This document shows positions 31,880 through 43,870 of a stretch of DNA of 64,000 bases, one piece after another. The DNA is from Anthostomella pinea. Taxonomy: Eukaryota; Ascomycota; Sordariomycetes; Xylariales; Xylariaceae. The stretch lies in NCBI GenBank assembly GCA_963556695.1, contig CAUWAG010000012.1, forward strand, positions 2,046,001-2,110,000, in the 5' to 3' direction. The notes below the pieces were generated by a model that was given only the letters and a program-made list of their open reading frames with translations, was not told the origin of the DNA and did not search any database. The stretch's first letter is position 1, and each line of letters starts with the position of its first letter. Made by a program: the position numbers and the translations under genes.

Positions 31880-32340
31880 CCCAAGGCCCAGAGGTAAAAG
31901 GCCGGGTGGGCTTCACCCCGAGGCCCAGGTACAGCCTTCTTAGTTGTAGACGCCCACGTGGCATCGGACCTGACCAATGTGTCGAATCACTGGCGGAGCG
32001 GGTCCCGTCAACACCACCCCCAAATGCCTTTTAGGTCATGCAGGACCCGGCAGTCCAAAATGGATGGTTTCCGTCACATCCTTTGACGGGAATCCTGGCC
32101 AAGATACCCCAGGTTTGGGAAGGAGGTTGTGTGTGTGCCTCGGGCTTCGCAGCTTGAGGTTCTCCAGGACTCGGCATTCTGGAAGAATCACCCCCAGATA
32201 AATGCCTTTTAAGGTCATGCAGGACGCGGCGGTCCCAAATGAATGGTTTCGGTCACACATCCTTTGAAGAGATGGGTTGCTTTCACCCCAGGTCCCATGG
32301 CACGGGATTCGGAGCTTCAGGTCCTATAGAACCTGGCATT
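31787..32340. repeat. Cluster of imperfect direct repeats
   Basis: Two sequences occur twice. First, tcaccaagtcccatgacagg...gattcggagctt at 31787 matches gctttcaccccaggtcccatgg...gattcggagctt at 32279. Second, about 75-80 bp at 32013-32086 (aaatgccttttaggtcatgcagga...) matches 32186-32267. The minus strand reads VVFRECQVL/DLKLR and VILPECRVL/ENLKLR, so the duplication was once within coding DNA. Confidence 0.75.
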
Positions 32341-32439
32341 CTCGAAACACCACGGCCAGTTTTTGCATGTTGAAACGGAACTCTGTACAAGTTTCCACAG
32401 AAAAGTAAGTCACATGCTTGCCAGCATATGCCACGTACT

Positions 32440-32658
32440 TCACCAGCACCTGGGCCTTGATTGGACCCTGTGGTTTCCAAGCCCGGAAGATAGCCAGTTC
32501 ATCGAGCGTGTGAAGTCGTACTTGACTCGACAGAACTCGAGCTTGCTAGGATCCAACGGTGCATTCTGCTCTGTGCTTTCATCAGATGAGCACGGTCCTC
32601 TGCCTCCCACCCGTCGAAGTTTGCACCGGCAGACAGCCTTGAAGTCCATGACCCCATC
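32440..32658 (-). other. Part of an open frame interrupted by the pogo-type element
   Basis: The minus-strand frame LDGVMDFKAVCRCKLRRVGG continues exactly from ALIGRKEL at 35,010-35,040 if the element and one TA are removed. Product not recognised. A second frame close by reads VKYVAYAGKHVTYFSVETC, a text partly repeated at 36,500 (YAGKHVT). Confidence 0.5.
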
Positions 32659-32660
32659 TA

Positions 32661-32735
32661 ACGGCGGGGGCATGCAGATGGGACAGCCCCCCAGATGGGA
32701 CAGTTCCCCCACCAAAACACAACATTTGCACCCAC
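32661..32735 (+). repeat. Left terminal inverted repeat of the pogo-type element
   Basis: Begins ACGGCGGGGGCATGCAGATG after the TA. Within it the gggacag-type block is repeated (gggacagccccccagatgggacag), a possible transposase-binding direct repeat. It is identical to the reverse complement of 34929-35003. Confidence 0.95.
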
Positions 32736-33181
32736 ATATAACCCCATCGGTATTGAGGCTATAGATAATATATATATATCAAAAGAATCGCCTTTTCTTG
32801 GTATTTTTAGCAATACCAGTGCTTTTAGTGGTAACGCATGGGTTGACGGATTTCTCGGCGCTGAGATCGCATTACAATGGGCTCTTTCTCTTTATTATCC
32901 GGCTTGTCAGACATCCCCTCGCCCTCTTTGTCAATAATCACCCCTTTATCTAGATCTTCTAAATCTATTGAATCAGAGGAGAGGGAGTCCTCAGAAGGCG
33001 ATTCCTCTGATTCTTTGGTCTCCAGGTTCTGCACTTCGCACAAAAGTCGTCATCTCTCCGCCTGCTGGTCAATCAGCACTTGTGCGGCCTCCGCATGCTC
33101 AATCTGTTCCTAAATAACGTCTCTTATCCTCTATAGCCATTGATCAGGCTCTTTGTGGGGGGCCTTACGGCGCTTTTTAAG

Positions 33182-34669
33182 CTATAAACGCTCGATCTTG
33201 TCTTTTTTTGCCTCGTTTTGCAGCTTCAGGATGGCTAACTCAACCACCATCTCATCGTTTGATTTTGCGACCGTGCGTATTGCTGCTTGTTGCTCAGGGG
33301 TCTCCGTGACTGTTGACGACATCAGGGCTATATCCTGCTCTGATATAGGGGCTTTCAGGGCATCAGGGGTGGTTTCAGGGTTCATTATAGCAGCAGCTGT
33401 TGCTTGTATCTCTGCTGCCTTTACCACATGCTCGTTTACCAGTGTCTTGTTCCTATTTACGGGCCAAAGGCCAGCAGCATGCCATCCCGAACGCCCGATA
33501 GCAGGAGTAGCTTCGTCACGGGCTTTCGCCAGGCAAGAAAAGAACTTAATCTTGTCAATAGGGGCCGAATCGTTCAACTGACCGAGCTGGTTGATGAGGC
33601 AGCGATAGGCGGCCTTCTCCACAGAGAAAACGGTCAGATCTAGGGGCTGGAAGATGTGAGACTACCCCTATTAGCGGAATAACTACTAATTAAGGATATA
33701 ACCTACCGTATGGGCAGGAAAAAAGCTCAGATAGACGTTGTTTATATAGCACAGATACATAAAATCATCTGAGCAGTGGCTGCCATGGCCATCGAGCACC
33801 AACAGGCGGAACTCATCCGGGTCTTCAGGGACAGTATCTGGCAAATAGATCTAGGGGATTGTTTAGCATATAATTAACGTTAAAAAATAAAATAAAATAA
33901 CCTTTTTAAGCCATTTAAGCGCGATCGCGTTTAAGGACCAGCCATTAGCAGAGTAAGTCACTATCCAGTTTGCCACCCTGGGATACTCGAGAATAAGCTG
34001 CTCTTTGAATCACTGCGTCTGTATCGACTTCGCCTTGAAGATAACCAGCGGCCGGAGCTTTTTCCCAGTGGCAGTGATCGATTCTACCACGGTAGTCCAC
34101 GTGCGGTCATCGTTAGACTTGACGTTGGCCCCTTTTGAGCCTATTACAAGGCCATTAGACCTATAACCTCCCGGTTAGCCGTCTAAAAAACACTTGGATT
34201 GGACGTACGTACTGCTGGCCCTGTATGATGCCGTACTTATTGACATTATCGCGAATAGCAGCATTGATATGCTTGCAATCAAGTTTTCTGCCCATTTTAG
34301 TCTTTATCTCTGAGTTCTGGCGGATGAAATTTCCCATGTAATGGCCCCCAAAATAAGGCGGTTTTCCCTGGGATTATAGGATCTTCTGGATGATGTACCT
34401 CATATTGGCATGAGTAGGGGCATGGCCGGCCTTTTCTTGGTACAGAATCCATAAAACCACCTTTTTTTTTGAACAGGGCTTATCTTTTGCCTGTGAGCAT
34501 GTCCTTTATGTTAAGTGCCAGTTATAGGCATCGTGGAGTCTTTAACTTTGTGAGAAAAGGTGGTTTTTGGTACTCTATAGCGCTGGGCAGCCTTTTGGAG
34601 GGACAGATTGTCACTGTTCATGGTGGCTATCGCCTCAGCAAGGTCTTCTTTGGTGTATAAAGACGCCAT
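33182..34669 (-). pseudogene. Pogo-type transposase relic (HTH_psq, CENP-B-like, DDE_1)
   Basis: The start at 34669 gives MASLYTKEDLAEAIATMN and LSLQKAAQRYRVPKTTF, a psq-type helix-turn-helix. A TAA follows within 60 codons. Further parts are GLVIGSKGANVKSND, WTTVVESITATGKKLRPLV, NWIVTYSANGWS (catalytic region), DEFRLLVLDGHGSHCSDDF (second aspartate block) and the end HIFQPLDLTVFSVEKAAYR...RSGWHAAGLWPVNRNK. AT-rich introns at about 33,846-33,905 and 33,660-33,708 fit. At least two in-frame stops (TAA, TGA) and frame changes make it non-functional. The stop types fit C:G to T:A changes, as RIP makes. Confidence 0.88.
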
Positions 34670-34928
34670 TTTGATATACTGAAGCCTATGATGCTTACAA
34701 AAAAAAGGAAAAAAAGAACCGCAGAACTTCTGCCTGGTTAGAGGGGATAGGGGGCACGGGTCCCATTACTCCTCAGATTAGGGCCAGACGTGCTAACTTC
34801 TGACCCCCGCCATGGGACATCCCGCTATAGGACACCTAATAAATTCCACATTGGAAGAAACACCAAGAAAAGAAAATTCAGACGATATATTTACGATATC
34901 TACAGCTTCAATCCCGATAGAGATGTGG

Positions 34929-35003
34929 GTGGGTGCAAATGTTGTGTTTTGGTGGGGGAACTGTCCCATCTGGGGGGCTGTCCCATCTGCATGCCCCCGC
35001 CGT
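34929..35003 (-). repeat. Right terminal inverted repeat of the pogo-type element
   Basis: Reverse complement is identical to 32661-32735 over 75 bases. It ends at the second TA (35004-35005). Confidence 0.95.
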
Positions 35004-35336
35004 TAGCTCCTTCCTCCCAATCAGGGCAGCCCTCTTTTCCCCAATGCCGGAGGTCACACTACGAGGCATCGGAAGATTGTTGTGTAGCGCCGCAGTACTG
35101 GCACGGAAGGTGCTCGTCAACCATACACGTCTTGACGAGAAAGCCGTCTTTGCCGTTCATCTTGAGCCTGCTCGACGCGACGTACTCCCAGAAGTAGGTC
35201 GTGTCCGGCAGAAAGCTGCCGATCTCGAAGAATACGACCACATCGCTCTCTTCGTACTTTTCATGCTTCTTCGCTACAACACTCCGCCTTTTCTAAGCAT
35301 CTGCTGAAAGCTCTACCAGCATATAGTCACGTGCTA

Positions 35337-36187
35337 CACTGACCCGCCATAAGTCTCCGAGCATCCCGCATTTACACCAAAATGCCCTACCTCTACGCTT
35401 TTATAACTAAAGACTTAAAGTGTTGGAACAGGCTTGAACGATCAATCATAATACTCGAGTATGGGGTCAAGGTCATGATGTTGCTGATGGTTGGATTGGG
35501 AGGTCTAGCTGGACCTGAAGGTCTGGCTAAGTGACCTCGCAATCCGGTATCTAATCACTTATCTAATCATACATGTGGGTCCTGGTATAGATGGTTTGCA
35601 GGCTGGAATCGCATGGATCCAACATAAAGCTTTTTAAAATGAGATATTATAAGAAACTAATATTTGAAAATGCTGAAGTTTTCGTAACTAATTTCTAAAT
35701 ATTTATTTTCTTAGCGACTAAAATATGAAGAAATAGATATATAAAAGTAAAGTTTAAAATCTTAAATCTTAAATCTTAAATCTTAAATCTTAATAAAGCT
35801 ATAGGAAATGTTAAAAAATCGTATAAGTCGTAATAAAGTTATATAATATTAAATGACATGTAATATACGTATAAGACAAAAAACCTTATGTGATAGATTT
35901 TAAAAAAAATAGATATGTTAGAAAGTTATCATTATTATAAATATAACTAAAAAAAAATCTAGTCTTTATTTTTATCAAAATTTAACCTTTAATAAAGTAA
36001 CATTTACGACCTTTATCTTTAAGATGTCAAAGGGTTTAAATAAACCATTTTAATATCCCAGTAACTTTAACTATATGTACTATAAGTACTTAAGTTGTAT
36101 CTATTTTACTCGATTTATCACGATCGCGTAAAGTTGGGGTGTTTTGGTGTAAAACAGGGATGCTCGGAGACTTATGGCCGGGGAGTG
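35337..36187. mobile_element. AT-rich non-autonomous element with terminal inverted repeats
   Basis: About 851 bp. The ends CACTGACCCGCCATAAGTCT (left) and CACTCCCCGGCCATAAGTCT (right, reverse complement) continue as similar inverted repeats for about 60 bp (CTCCGAGCATCCC, then TTTACACCAAAA). Both ends are flanked by TA (35335-35336, 36188-36189), as for Tc1-mariner elements. The interior is extremely AT-rich, with long runs of A and T and ATCTTAA repeats at 35757-35795, and holds no open frame. This looks like a RIP-eroded or miniature element. Confidence 0.75.
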
Positions 36188-38035
36188 TAGCCGATCAGGG
36201 TTACCACAGAAAAGGCGGCTAGCTAGTAGTGGTCAATGCGACCCCAATCGCCAATTTCGAAAATACTTAAAATAAAAAATTTAGAGGTCGACGCCGAACT
36301 CAAGGACGCCCAATTCCCAGGCTGCTTCACGAAACGGTTGGGAGTTTTGCAAGTGCACCGGCGTTGATCGTTGCGAAAAGAAATGCTGCCTCCCGAGCAT
36401 TGAAGTATGACCGCAAGCAGCGGCGCCGCGAGAAATGCGCACAAGAAGGAAGGGCAGGCGCCCAGCGTGGAACTGACGGCAGTTCTCGACTGGCGGCCCG
36501 GTCACATGCTTGCCAGCATACGACGCGTACCCGAAGAGCGAGCGCTCGCACGTCCGATTGTCTAAAGCTCATCAGCAGGACGAGCTACCATGCAGCGCTC
36601 AGATTGATGCCCGCCTCGAGCGAGGATTTCGTCCGTTCATGATGGCGCTGATTTTCCTGATGAACAGCCGACCGTGGTTCAATCAAAAGTCCTGTGACAA
36701 ACGTGCAGAGTCCAAGCCCGTGCGATATGGGTCGCAAGACAAATCGGAAAGCAAAAACTTTGCGCTGGAGGAAATACTCACAGGCTCACACCGTGGGTTC
36801 TCCGTCGTGACGATATGTTGCTCACGGGTCGACGTGGGGGTCCGGACTGTTGGGCCTGACGGATGGCAATTTTCTTATATAGGTCTGATCGGAGGAACCC
36901 AACCTCTCAGGTGGGCAGAGTAGTCTGGTGCGCGCATGTCGACTTCCAGCGTTAACAAGGCGACTGGATCGACGACGCTGGAGAGGACCACCGTGCAGGT
37001 TCGGGGTGCCGGAGCCAAATCCTCGTAATAGGAGGATGGGCCCAAAGCGCTTGCAGAAACAATAGACTTGCGAGAACGTTGCGGAAGTGGGCATCGTACG
37101 AAGTTTCTCCCAAGAGTCTCTGGAACCATTGCCTGGGTAGGTCCACTGCACCCGGCATTCGATTATTGATTCCTTCCATCTGACGCTCAACACCTTGTCG
37201 ATGGGCCGCGAACGTCCGGTCACCCTGCGCATAGCGGTTGTCATATGACAGAAGATTGTGGTGGAAGCTCGTAGGCGCGAGAGGGTGCAGGGACGACGTG
37301 TTCGCCCCAAACGAGAACTCAGCGCTACAGGTTGATCCGAGGGGTCATACTGTTTGGGCCGTCCCGTGGCAACCTTCTTCGAGGATACCGTATTTGTCGA
37401 TGAGGCACTAAAGCATCTCGCCGCATTGGCGAAGGTTGTTGCATCACTCAGCGGGGTTCTGATCAGGGTATCAAGGCAGAGGGTGCCTCTCCCCATCCAG
37501 TGACTTCCAGAGAAGCGGCAGTAATCACCTCAGGGGCTTGGGGTTGCAGGGGTGATTGGAGAAAACATCACCGTGTTGGCAACGGCGACCGGCCTCACCA
37601 CCCTCTTGGCCTTCGTCGTTGCTGTCGGAGTTGTGACCCGGCCCTCAAGCACCGTGGCAATTCGCTGCTTGAGAACATTGGCCTGGGCTATGATGGCTTC
37701 CAGCGCGGCGGTATCGGCTTTGGACTGAGTACCCGAGCCAATGCTCTGCACGTCGCCTTGGGCCATTAACATGGCAGCAGTACCCATGCAAGCACATGTA
37801 GCTATATGCTTTAGAGAACCAGCGAATATGCCCATGCAGATAAACGCAGCTAGATTATCATCCGGCAGTCGGCAGCATGGGGGTCAACGGTGCCTTCGGG
37901 GAAGGGAGGCCAGCTGTTGACCATCTCGATCCAGTCGGCTCGCTGACGATGCTTATCGTCGTGGTGTCGGTCGATGTAGTTGGCCATGTTCACCACCGTT
38001 ATGCCCATTCTAGGACTCGCCTGGCCGTCTCGGCG

Positions 38036-38103
38036 GACCCACACAGAATCACCCGGGCGTCGCTGCAATGTCACCAACATTCTGTGGTTGGTGTGCGGCG
38101 AGA
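38036..38103. repeat. Dispersed repeat, copy 1 (second copy at 48850-48920)
   Basis: Shares cacacagaa.tacccgggcgtcgctgcaa and caccaaca.tctg.. with 48,850-48,920 in the same orientation, 10.8 kb away. Confidence 0.7.
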
Positions 38104-38340
38104 TAGGCTGGGCACCCTCGATAACGGACCGTCATTCTGGTCGTCATTCCCACAGATGAGGATCGCATTGTCCCTGCTTTTTTAACCAGAGCGCCTCGTG
38201 ATCAGCAATTTGCTTATCTGGTTCAGAGGCTTGCTCGCCTTCACGACACCGATCTCCTGAAAACCTGATAAGTCGGGCAAGCGCCCGTAGGTCCTCGAAG
38301 CAGAAGACGAAAGTGGTTGCGCGGACGCGGGTGGCCTGCG

Positions 38341-38534
38341 GATGAATCCAATATGCAAGGACACCAGTCCATTGCGTCTCGATGGGCTCCGTTCTTGCAT
38401 AGCAAATCTCTAATGATACCCCTATGTCAGTCAATCTTCAACTGTGTTCGACTCTTGGCTTGCAGACACCGCCTATCGAATGTTGGCCAGTGCTGATCGG
38501 ATGGAGTGCAAGAAAGGCTGCTCCCTTGGAGAAG
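38341..38534. repeat. Dispersed repeat of about 190 bp, copy 1 (copy 2 at 39607-39795)
   Basis: Both begin ga(t/c)gaatccaatatgcaagga and end ccccttggagaag-like, with about three quarters of positions matching. Direct orientation. Confidence 0.75.
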
Positions 38535-38593
38535 AAGTCAGCAACCTCTTGGGATGTTGCCCATCGCCAGAGGTTGAAATGCGATGGGCCCTG

Positions 38594-38809
38594 TCAGGCC
38601 TTTCTCTCCTTGATTCTATTACCATATTGTGGCCGAACACTCGGCCGCGCTTCTTCAAGGCCCAGGGCTTGCGGCGGCCAGCCGTACTTGACTGTGACGT
38701 CAGCGAAGCCGGTGGTGGACTTGAGGGTCTCGAACAGCTGCGCGACGGTGGCGTGATCGTCGACCACGATGCTGCCTCCGCCCGAGGGCGCCTTGTATCG
38801 CAGCTTCAT
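38594..38809 (-). pseudogene. 5' fragment of an OTU1/YOD1-type deubiquitinase gene
   Basis: The frame begins with ATG at 38809 and reads MKLRYKAPSGGGSIVVDDHA, TVAQLFETLKSTTGFADVTV and KYGWPPQALGLEEARP. That is the N-terminal UBX-like domain of OTU1 (a Cdc48 adaptor and ubiquitin thioesterase). The match stops after about 58 codons and ends at a stop without the OTU catalytic domain, which I do not find nearby. It is a fragment, not a gene. Confidence 0.75.
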
Positions 38810-39479
38810 TGGTGAAACCGCGCGGTGTTTTGGCTGTGAGTCCAGGTGACCCGGTGTCTGACCGTGGTATGTTAGAGGGTTGTCGTTCGTTGGGCGACTG
38901 TCTAATGGATGTGTAACTCTTTGTCTTCGGGAGTTCGGCTCGCTTGAACTGACGATCGGATTCGATATCTAACATATCTGGGAGAGGGGCCTCTAAGTCA
39001 AATCTTCTGACGGCAATTGTCGGCTCACGGAGACCCCATTGGTTGTCTAAGCCGGGGCATTCAGCGTTGCGGATGGGACGGGAAGCTCCCTCATGGTCGC
39101 CATCGTGTCGGGCTACGGTGGAGAGCGCTTGGGGAACAAACTGACAGGTGACTATTCCGACAGGTGATAATGCATCAAATGGACGATACTGGAGGTGTCG
39201 GGTCTAATGTTGGGAAATGGGCGGCATCAGGACCACCATCATCGTTGCCGACATCCGGCATGTCGAGAGAGTATATATATATACGACGTGGGCAGCGGAT
39301 TTGGCAAGTGTGCCGCACGATGAGCACCACGCGGCCCACGACGCTGGGGGCGCAGCCACCCCTTCTTGATCAACGCGAAGTCGCGGTTGATGTAGCATCA
39401 GCCCCCACAAAGGCTCGGCCGGGACACAGCCAGGAGCATCTTCGACTATGATGCCACCGTCCTCGATGGTCTTGTATCC
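38810..39479. other. Mosaic spacer, nothing recognised
   Basis: Upstream side of the OTU1 fragment. No similarity recognised on either strand apart from short repeats. Confidence 0.4.
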
Positions 39480-39625
39480 GTTCTCCTGGCGGACCGCCTT
39501 CAGTAGGGCAAGGACGATCATGGGTGGGAACGCATTCCCGATTTTCTTCATTTACCAGATTTTCTCGAAAAGGTAGTCGACTGGGAAGGTGCGCAGGCGG
39601 TCTGCGGACGAATCCAGTATGCAAG
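39480..39625 (-). pseudogene. C-terminal fragment of a C5-cytosine DNA methyltransferase
   Basis: The minus strand reads SSADRLRTFPVDYLFEK, then a TAA, then MKKIGNAFPPMIVLALLKAV. This matches motifs IX-X (..R.QTFPDdy.F.G... then QIGNAvPP..A.al) that close the catalytic domain of DNA C5 methyltransferases, including fungal RID/DIM-2 types. The remainder of the enzyme is absent. An in-frame TAA separates the two halves. Which family member was the parent cannot be told. Confidence 0.6.
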
Positions 39626-39795
39626 GACATCAGTCTATTGTGTCTCGATCGATTTGATTCTTGCACATTATCTCGGACGACACGCATATGCCAGGCAATC
39701 TTCAACGATCGATTCCCGCGTTGCAGACACCGCCCACCGAAGGTTGGTCAGCGCTAGTCGAAAGGCGTGGAAGAAAGGCTGACCCCTTGGAGAAG
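39607..39795. repeat. Dispersed repeat of about 190 bp, copy 2
   Basis: Direct-repeat partner of 38341-38534, 1.27 kb away. It overlaps the upstream edge of the DNA methyltransferase fragment. Confidence 0.75.
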
Positions 39796-39802
39796 GCCAT
39801 GA

Positions 39803-41193
39803 TGAAGGTGTTGCAAATGTCGAAAAGACCTTGAATTCGTCCCAAGCGGTCGAAAGCCGTGACTCGAGCTCCGGGAGAGAATGATGTATGTGGCTCAGTA
39901 CTGCCTCCGTGTTGTCCTCAGTCGGTAATTGGCCAAAAGACCCAACGCCCTTGCGGATGTCTAGAGGACGGCGTACTCTCGGTGATTAAAGTCTCGTCTT
40001 CCGCCGGGGTCATAGTTCCCCACGCCCCCGTCGGTCGCAGTCGATGTCGGGTACTGACTTCATTTACTTGAAGAGCAACAGGAGTAGCTCCTGTTCCTTG
40101 TCGTTCATGACCGGCTTGGTCGCGCCCTGCTCTTTTCGCTTCGCTTCGTCTTCGTCGCTAGTGCGGCGCCCCTGGTAGCACCTCCGTCGCCGTACTCGTC
40201 ATTCGTGTCTTGCTCAAAGAAAAGACCCCATTGCCCTCTTTGTTGGTCGAGTGACTCGTTAGTATTCCACCGGTCCCATTGAATAGATGTGTCCTTGCGG
40301 ACCAGTTAGGATGGCGGCAGAGGAAGAGACGGGGCAAAGATGTACCAAGAATCCAGCACAGCTGGTCGTTGCAAACTGGGCCGCCTAGGTTGGCTTGCGC
40401 TTCCAGGCGAGTTGACTTCATGTTCCCAACCCAGCAGATTGAAAAGTGGCATCGTCTTGAGATTAATTCAGCCTCTGTCGCAACCTTGAAAAGAATCACG
40501 AGGGTTTCTTCTCTTTTAAGAAATTAATGGCGTCAACGTATATTTAACGTCCCCGGCGGGACGATCCGAGGCGAGTGAAGTGCCGGCTCCCAGCCTCGAT
40601 TCGATGTCTTCGAGCAGGGAAACATACCGTACATATCAGGGTTATCGCATCTGTTCTTAATCACGGTTTTATTATTATCTTCAGGGGAAATCTCTATCTA
40701 TCGCATTTCGCATAAAGTATGCCTGGTCATTGGTACTGCCATGAACACCGGCACCGTGTATGCCGGCGGCAGGATCACCCACTTCACCTCTGCGATCGCA
40801 TGAGGACCCCCGCAAACCCCCGGGTTCGGCTCTAGGAAGTTCGAGTCCATATCGGCGAGGATGGGAGTAGTAGGACCAGCCGTTTCCCACCTCGTGGGAT
40901 AGCAGGGACGACGATGAGCAGGCAGCTCAGGTCTTCGTCAGCTGAACTGCATTCCACATGGACACTGTCCAGAGTCGGGCGCTCAAAGCTCTAAAGAGCA
41001 AGGTCGTTCTTCGGACAGCGTCGTTCAGGGCGGCGCGCAGGTTCGCAAAGACGGGAGATTGCGGTGCGCCTTGGCCTTGGCTTGGTTGATTGGATCATCA
41101 GGGCCAGAGGGGTGCGGAGAAGGATCTTGGGAGGGTGGTAATGATTGAAGATGATTATATATGTTGATCTGGTCCCGGCCGTAAAGTATACCG
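39803..41193. other. Mosaic spacer with one repeat linked to 47.85 kb
   Basis: Minus-strand text NDKEQELLLLLFK (about 40,060-40,110) ends in a stop and looks like a gene 3' end, parent unknown. 40517-40565 repeats 47850-47898. Confidence 0.4.
40517..40565. repeat. Dispersed 49-bp direct repeat, copy 1 (copy 2 at 47850-47898)
   Basis: taagaaat.aatg..gtcaacgtatat.taa.gtccccggcgggacga is common to both sites, which lie 7.33 kb apart in the same orientation. Confidence 0.8.
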
Positions 41194-41472
41194 TCAGATG
41201 AAGCAGCCAGTTTGGCTGCCTGCGATCGAGTCACACGGCGAGCGTCGAAGACAATTGTGGAGGACAGAGGCAGCTGCTTCTTCAGATCCACCTCCCGACT
41301 GGATAATGAAGACGTCTTTGCCTCGTACCGAGTCCTGGATTTCGCAGCGCGATTCGCTGGCAGAGAAATTGGTCCAGATCCGGTTACCAGGAGGGGCCCC
41401 GAGAACGTGGCATATGGCGTCCGTGAGGGTAGTGTGGGAGTTGCCCGAAAGTATGATGATGTTGCGAACCAT
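41194..41472 (-). pseudogene. 5' fragment of a ribose-phosphate pyrophosphokinase gene
   Basis: Begins with ATG at 41472. MVRNIIILSGNSHTTLTDAI, LGAPPGNRIWTNFSASESRC and EIQDSVRGKDVFIIQSGGG match the N-terminal subdomain of fungal PRPP synthetase, which makes phosphoribosyl pyrophosphate for purine and other nucleotide synthesis. After about 62 codons the match ends; a neighbouring frame reads ARRVT-like text as a possible shifted continuation. The PRPP-binding and catalytic flexible-loop parts are missing. Confidence 0.8.
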
Positions 41473-41984
41473 GGCATGGTGTCATCAAGCTTCATCCTTC
41501 TCGATGCCGTTGATTTGGCGTCTGCTCGCCGCCCACCCGCAGGGCCGCGCTCTCACGGCTCACCACCTCAACCTCGAACGGGTTGCTCGTTGTATCCGCC
41601 GATAAGGCGTCGGGGTGCACCTCGTCGGCGCCAAGCCAGCACTTCTTGGCCTTGGCTGGCCCCTTCATATCCCGTACCAGGGAAAGTCGCCCGATGCCCA
41701 GGTCGAAGGGGTCGGGACCCGGGTAGCTGCTCGAGCGCCCGGCTCAACTCCCAGGGGTGGGCGACTGCGACTTCCTTGCGCTCGCCCGTGGCGGCATTGA
41801 CGATCTTGGCTCGCTTGTTGGCGCGGTCGTCGTAGGCCGGGTTGGCAGACCCTTCCCCTGTCATCTTCGGATGCTTATTCGTCACTGTCCGGGTCCGGCG
41901 AGCTGGTAGCTGCCTCTAATAGTAACGCGGGCAGACACATCCAAGACAAGTCTTGACGTCTCGTACCCTTCTTGCCCCTCTGAG
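41473..41984. other. Unassigned minus-strand fragments between PRPS and IMPDH relics
   Basis: Minus-strand frame reads MTGEGSANPAYDDRANKRAK, then VNAATGERKEVAVAHPWEL. A shifted frame continues RLSLVRDMKGPAKAKKCWLG. It looks like the start of a gene unknown to me, with a frameshift. Confidence 0.4.
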
Positions 41985-43449
<1,465 letters not shown>

Positions 43450-43870
43450 TTTCGGGATCTGGTATCCGTGCACTTGCACAACTCGAATTGCGCACTTGGT
43501 TGTTGTCAGCGTGCTGGATACGCTCCAGCAGTTTGACAGCGACCCATTTCTCTTTGCACTGCATGAGCGTGGCCATGACTTTCGTGACGCCTTTCTCATC
43601 GAGGCCGCGAGCCTGCACGCTATCAACGTACTCCTCGTCGTCCTCGCCAACCTTCTTCTTTCGAGGCTTCTTGGCAACCGCCGGATGAGTGGCTCCTCTT
43701 GGCGATTGCCCCAGCCATCTTCGAAAGAGTTGACAGAGGGCGTGGCTTGGGCCGCCTGTGCATCGGGGTCGAACTTCTTCCGGGGAATACGATACGCGAC
43801 CTCCAATTTGCTCCATTCATCCAATAGGCGTGCAGACTCCGCAGCGACGTCTGCTTGCTCCGACTTGGTC
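43450..43870 (-). pseudogene. Set2 (H3K36 methyltransferase) C-terminal region fragments in permuted order
   Basis: Reading down the minus strand, first comes [20 protein letters not shown], then [12 protein letters not shown] (about 43,764-43,840). After it comes [40 protein letters not shown] and [11 protein letters not shown] (about 43,492-43,672), followed by a frame change and [11 protein letters not shown] (to 43,450). In fungal Set2 the EEYV...HGYQI block comes before the [15 protein letters not shown] block. Here the order is reversed, with the same orientation. The SET, AWS, WW and SRI domains are absent. Confidence 0.7.

Larger units (their letters stand above)
32661..35003 (-). mobile_element. 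Pogo/Fot1-type (Tc1-mariner) DNA transposon, complete but inactivated
   Basis: 2343-bp element with terminal inverted repeats that match perfectly over 75 bp (32661-32735 and 34929-35003), then imperfectly for about 35 bp more. It is flanked on both sides by TA (32659-32660 and 35004-35005), the target duplication of this superfamily. Inside is one minus-strand transposase relic. The intact termini with a mutated gene suggest recent arrival of the copy or later mobilisation in trans, followed by mutation. It sits in an open reading frame of the surrounding mosaic. Confidence 0.92.
36188..38593. other. Degenerate mosaic, unassigned minus-strand fragments
   Basis: No intact gene. Minus-strand frames read YAGKHVT with a different continuation from the copy at 32.4 kb, KVLSVRWKESIIECRVQW (about 36,950-37,200), an Ala/Thr-rich piece (37,530-37,835) and NMANYIDRHHDDKHRQRADW (37,850-38,100). 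The end of the last shares about 70 bp with 48,850-48,920. Confidence 0.4.

Noticed and set aside
35757..35795. atcttaa repeats as telomere-like or centromeric DNA
   Set aside because: Only a few units, inside an element bounded by inverted repeats. Better seen as AT-rich decay.
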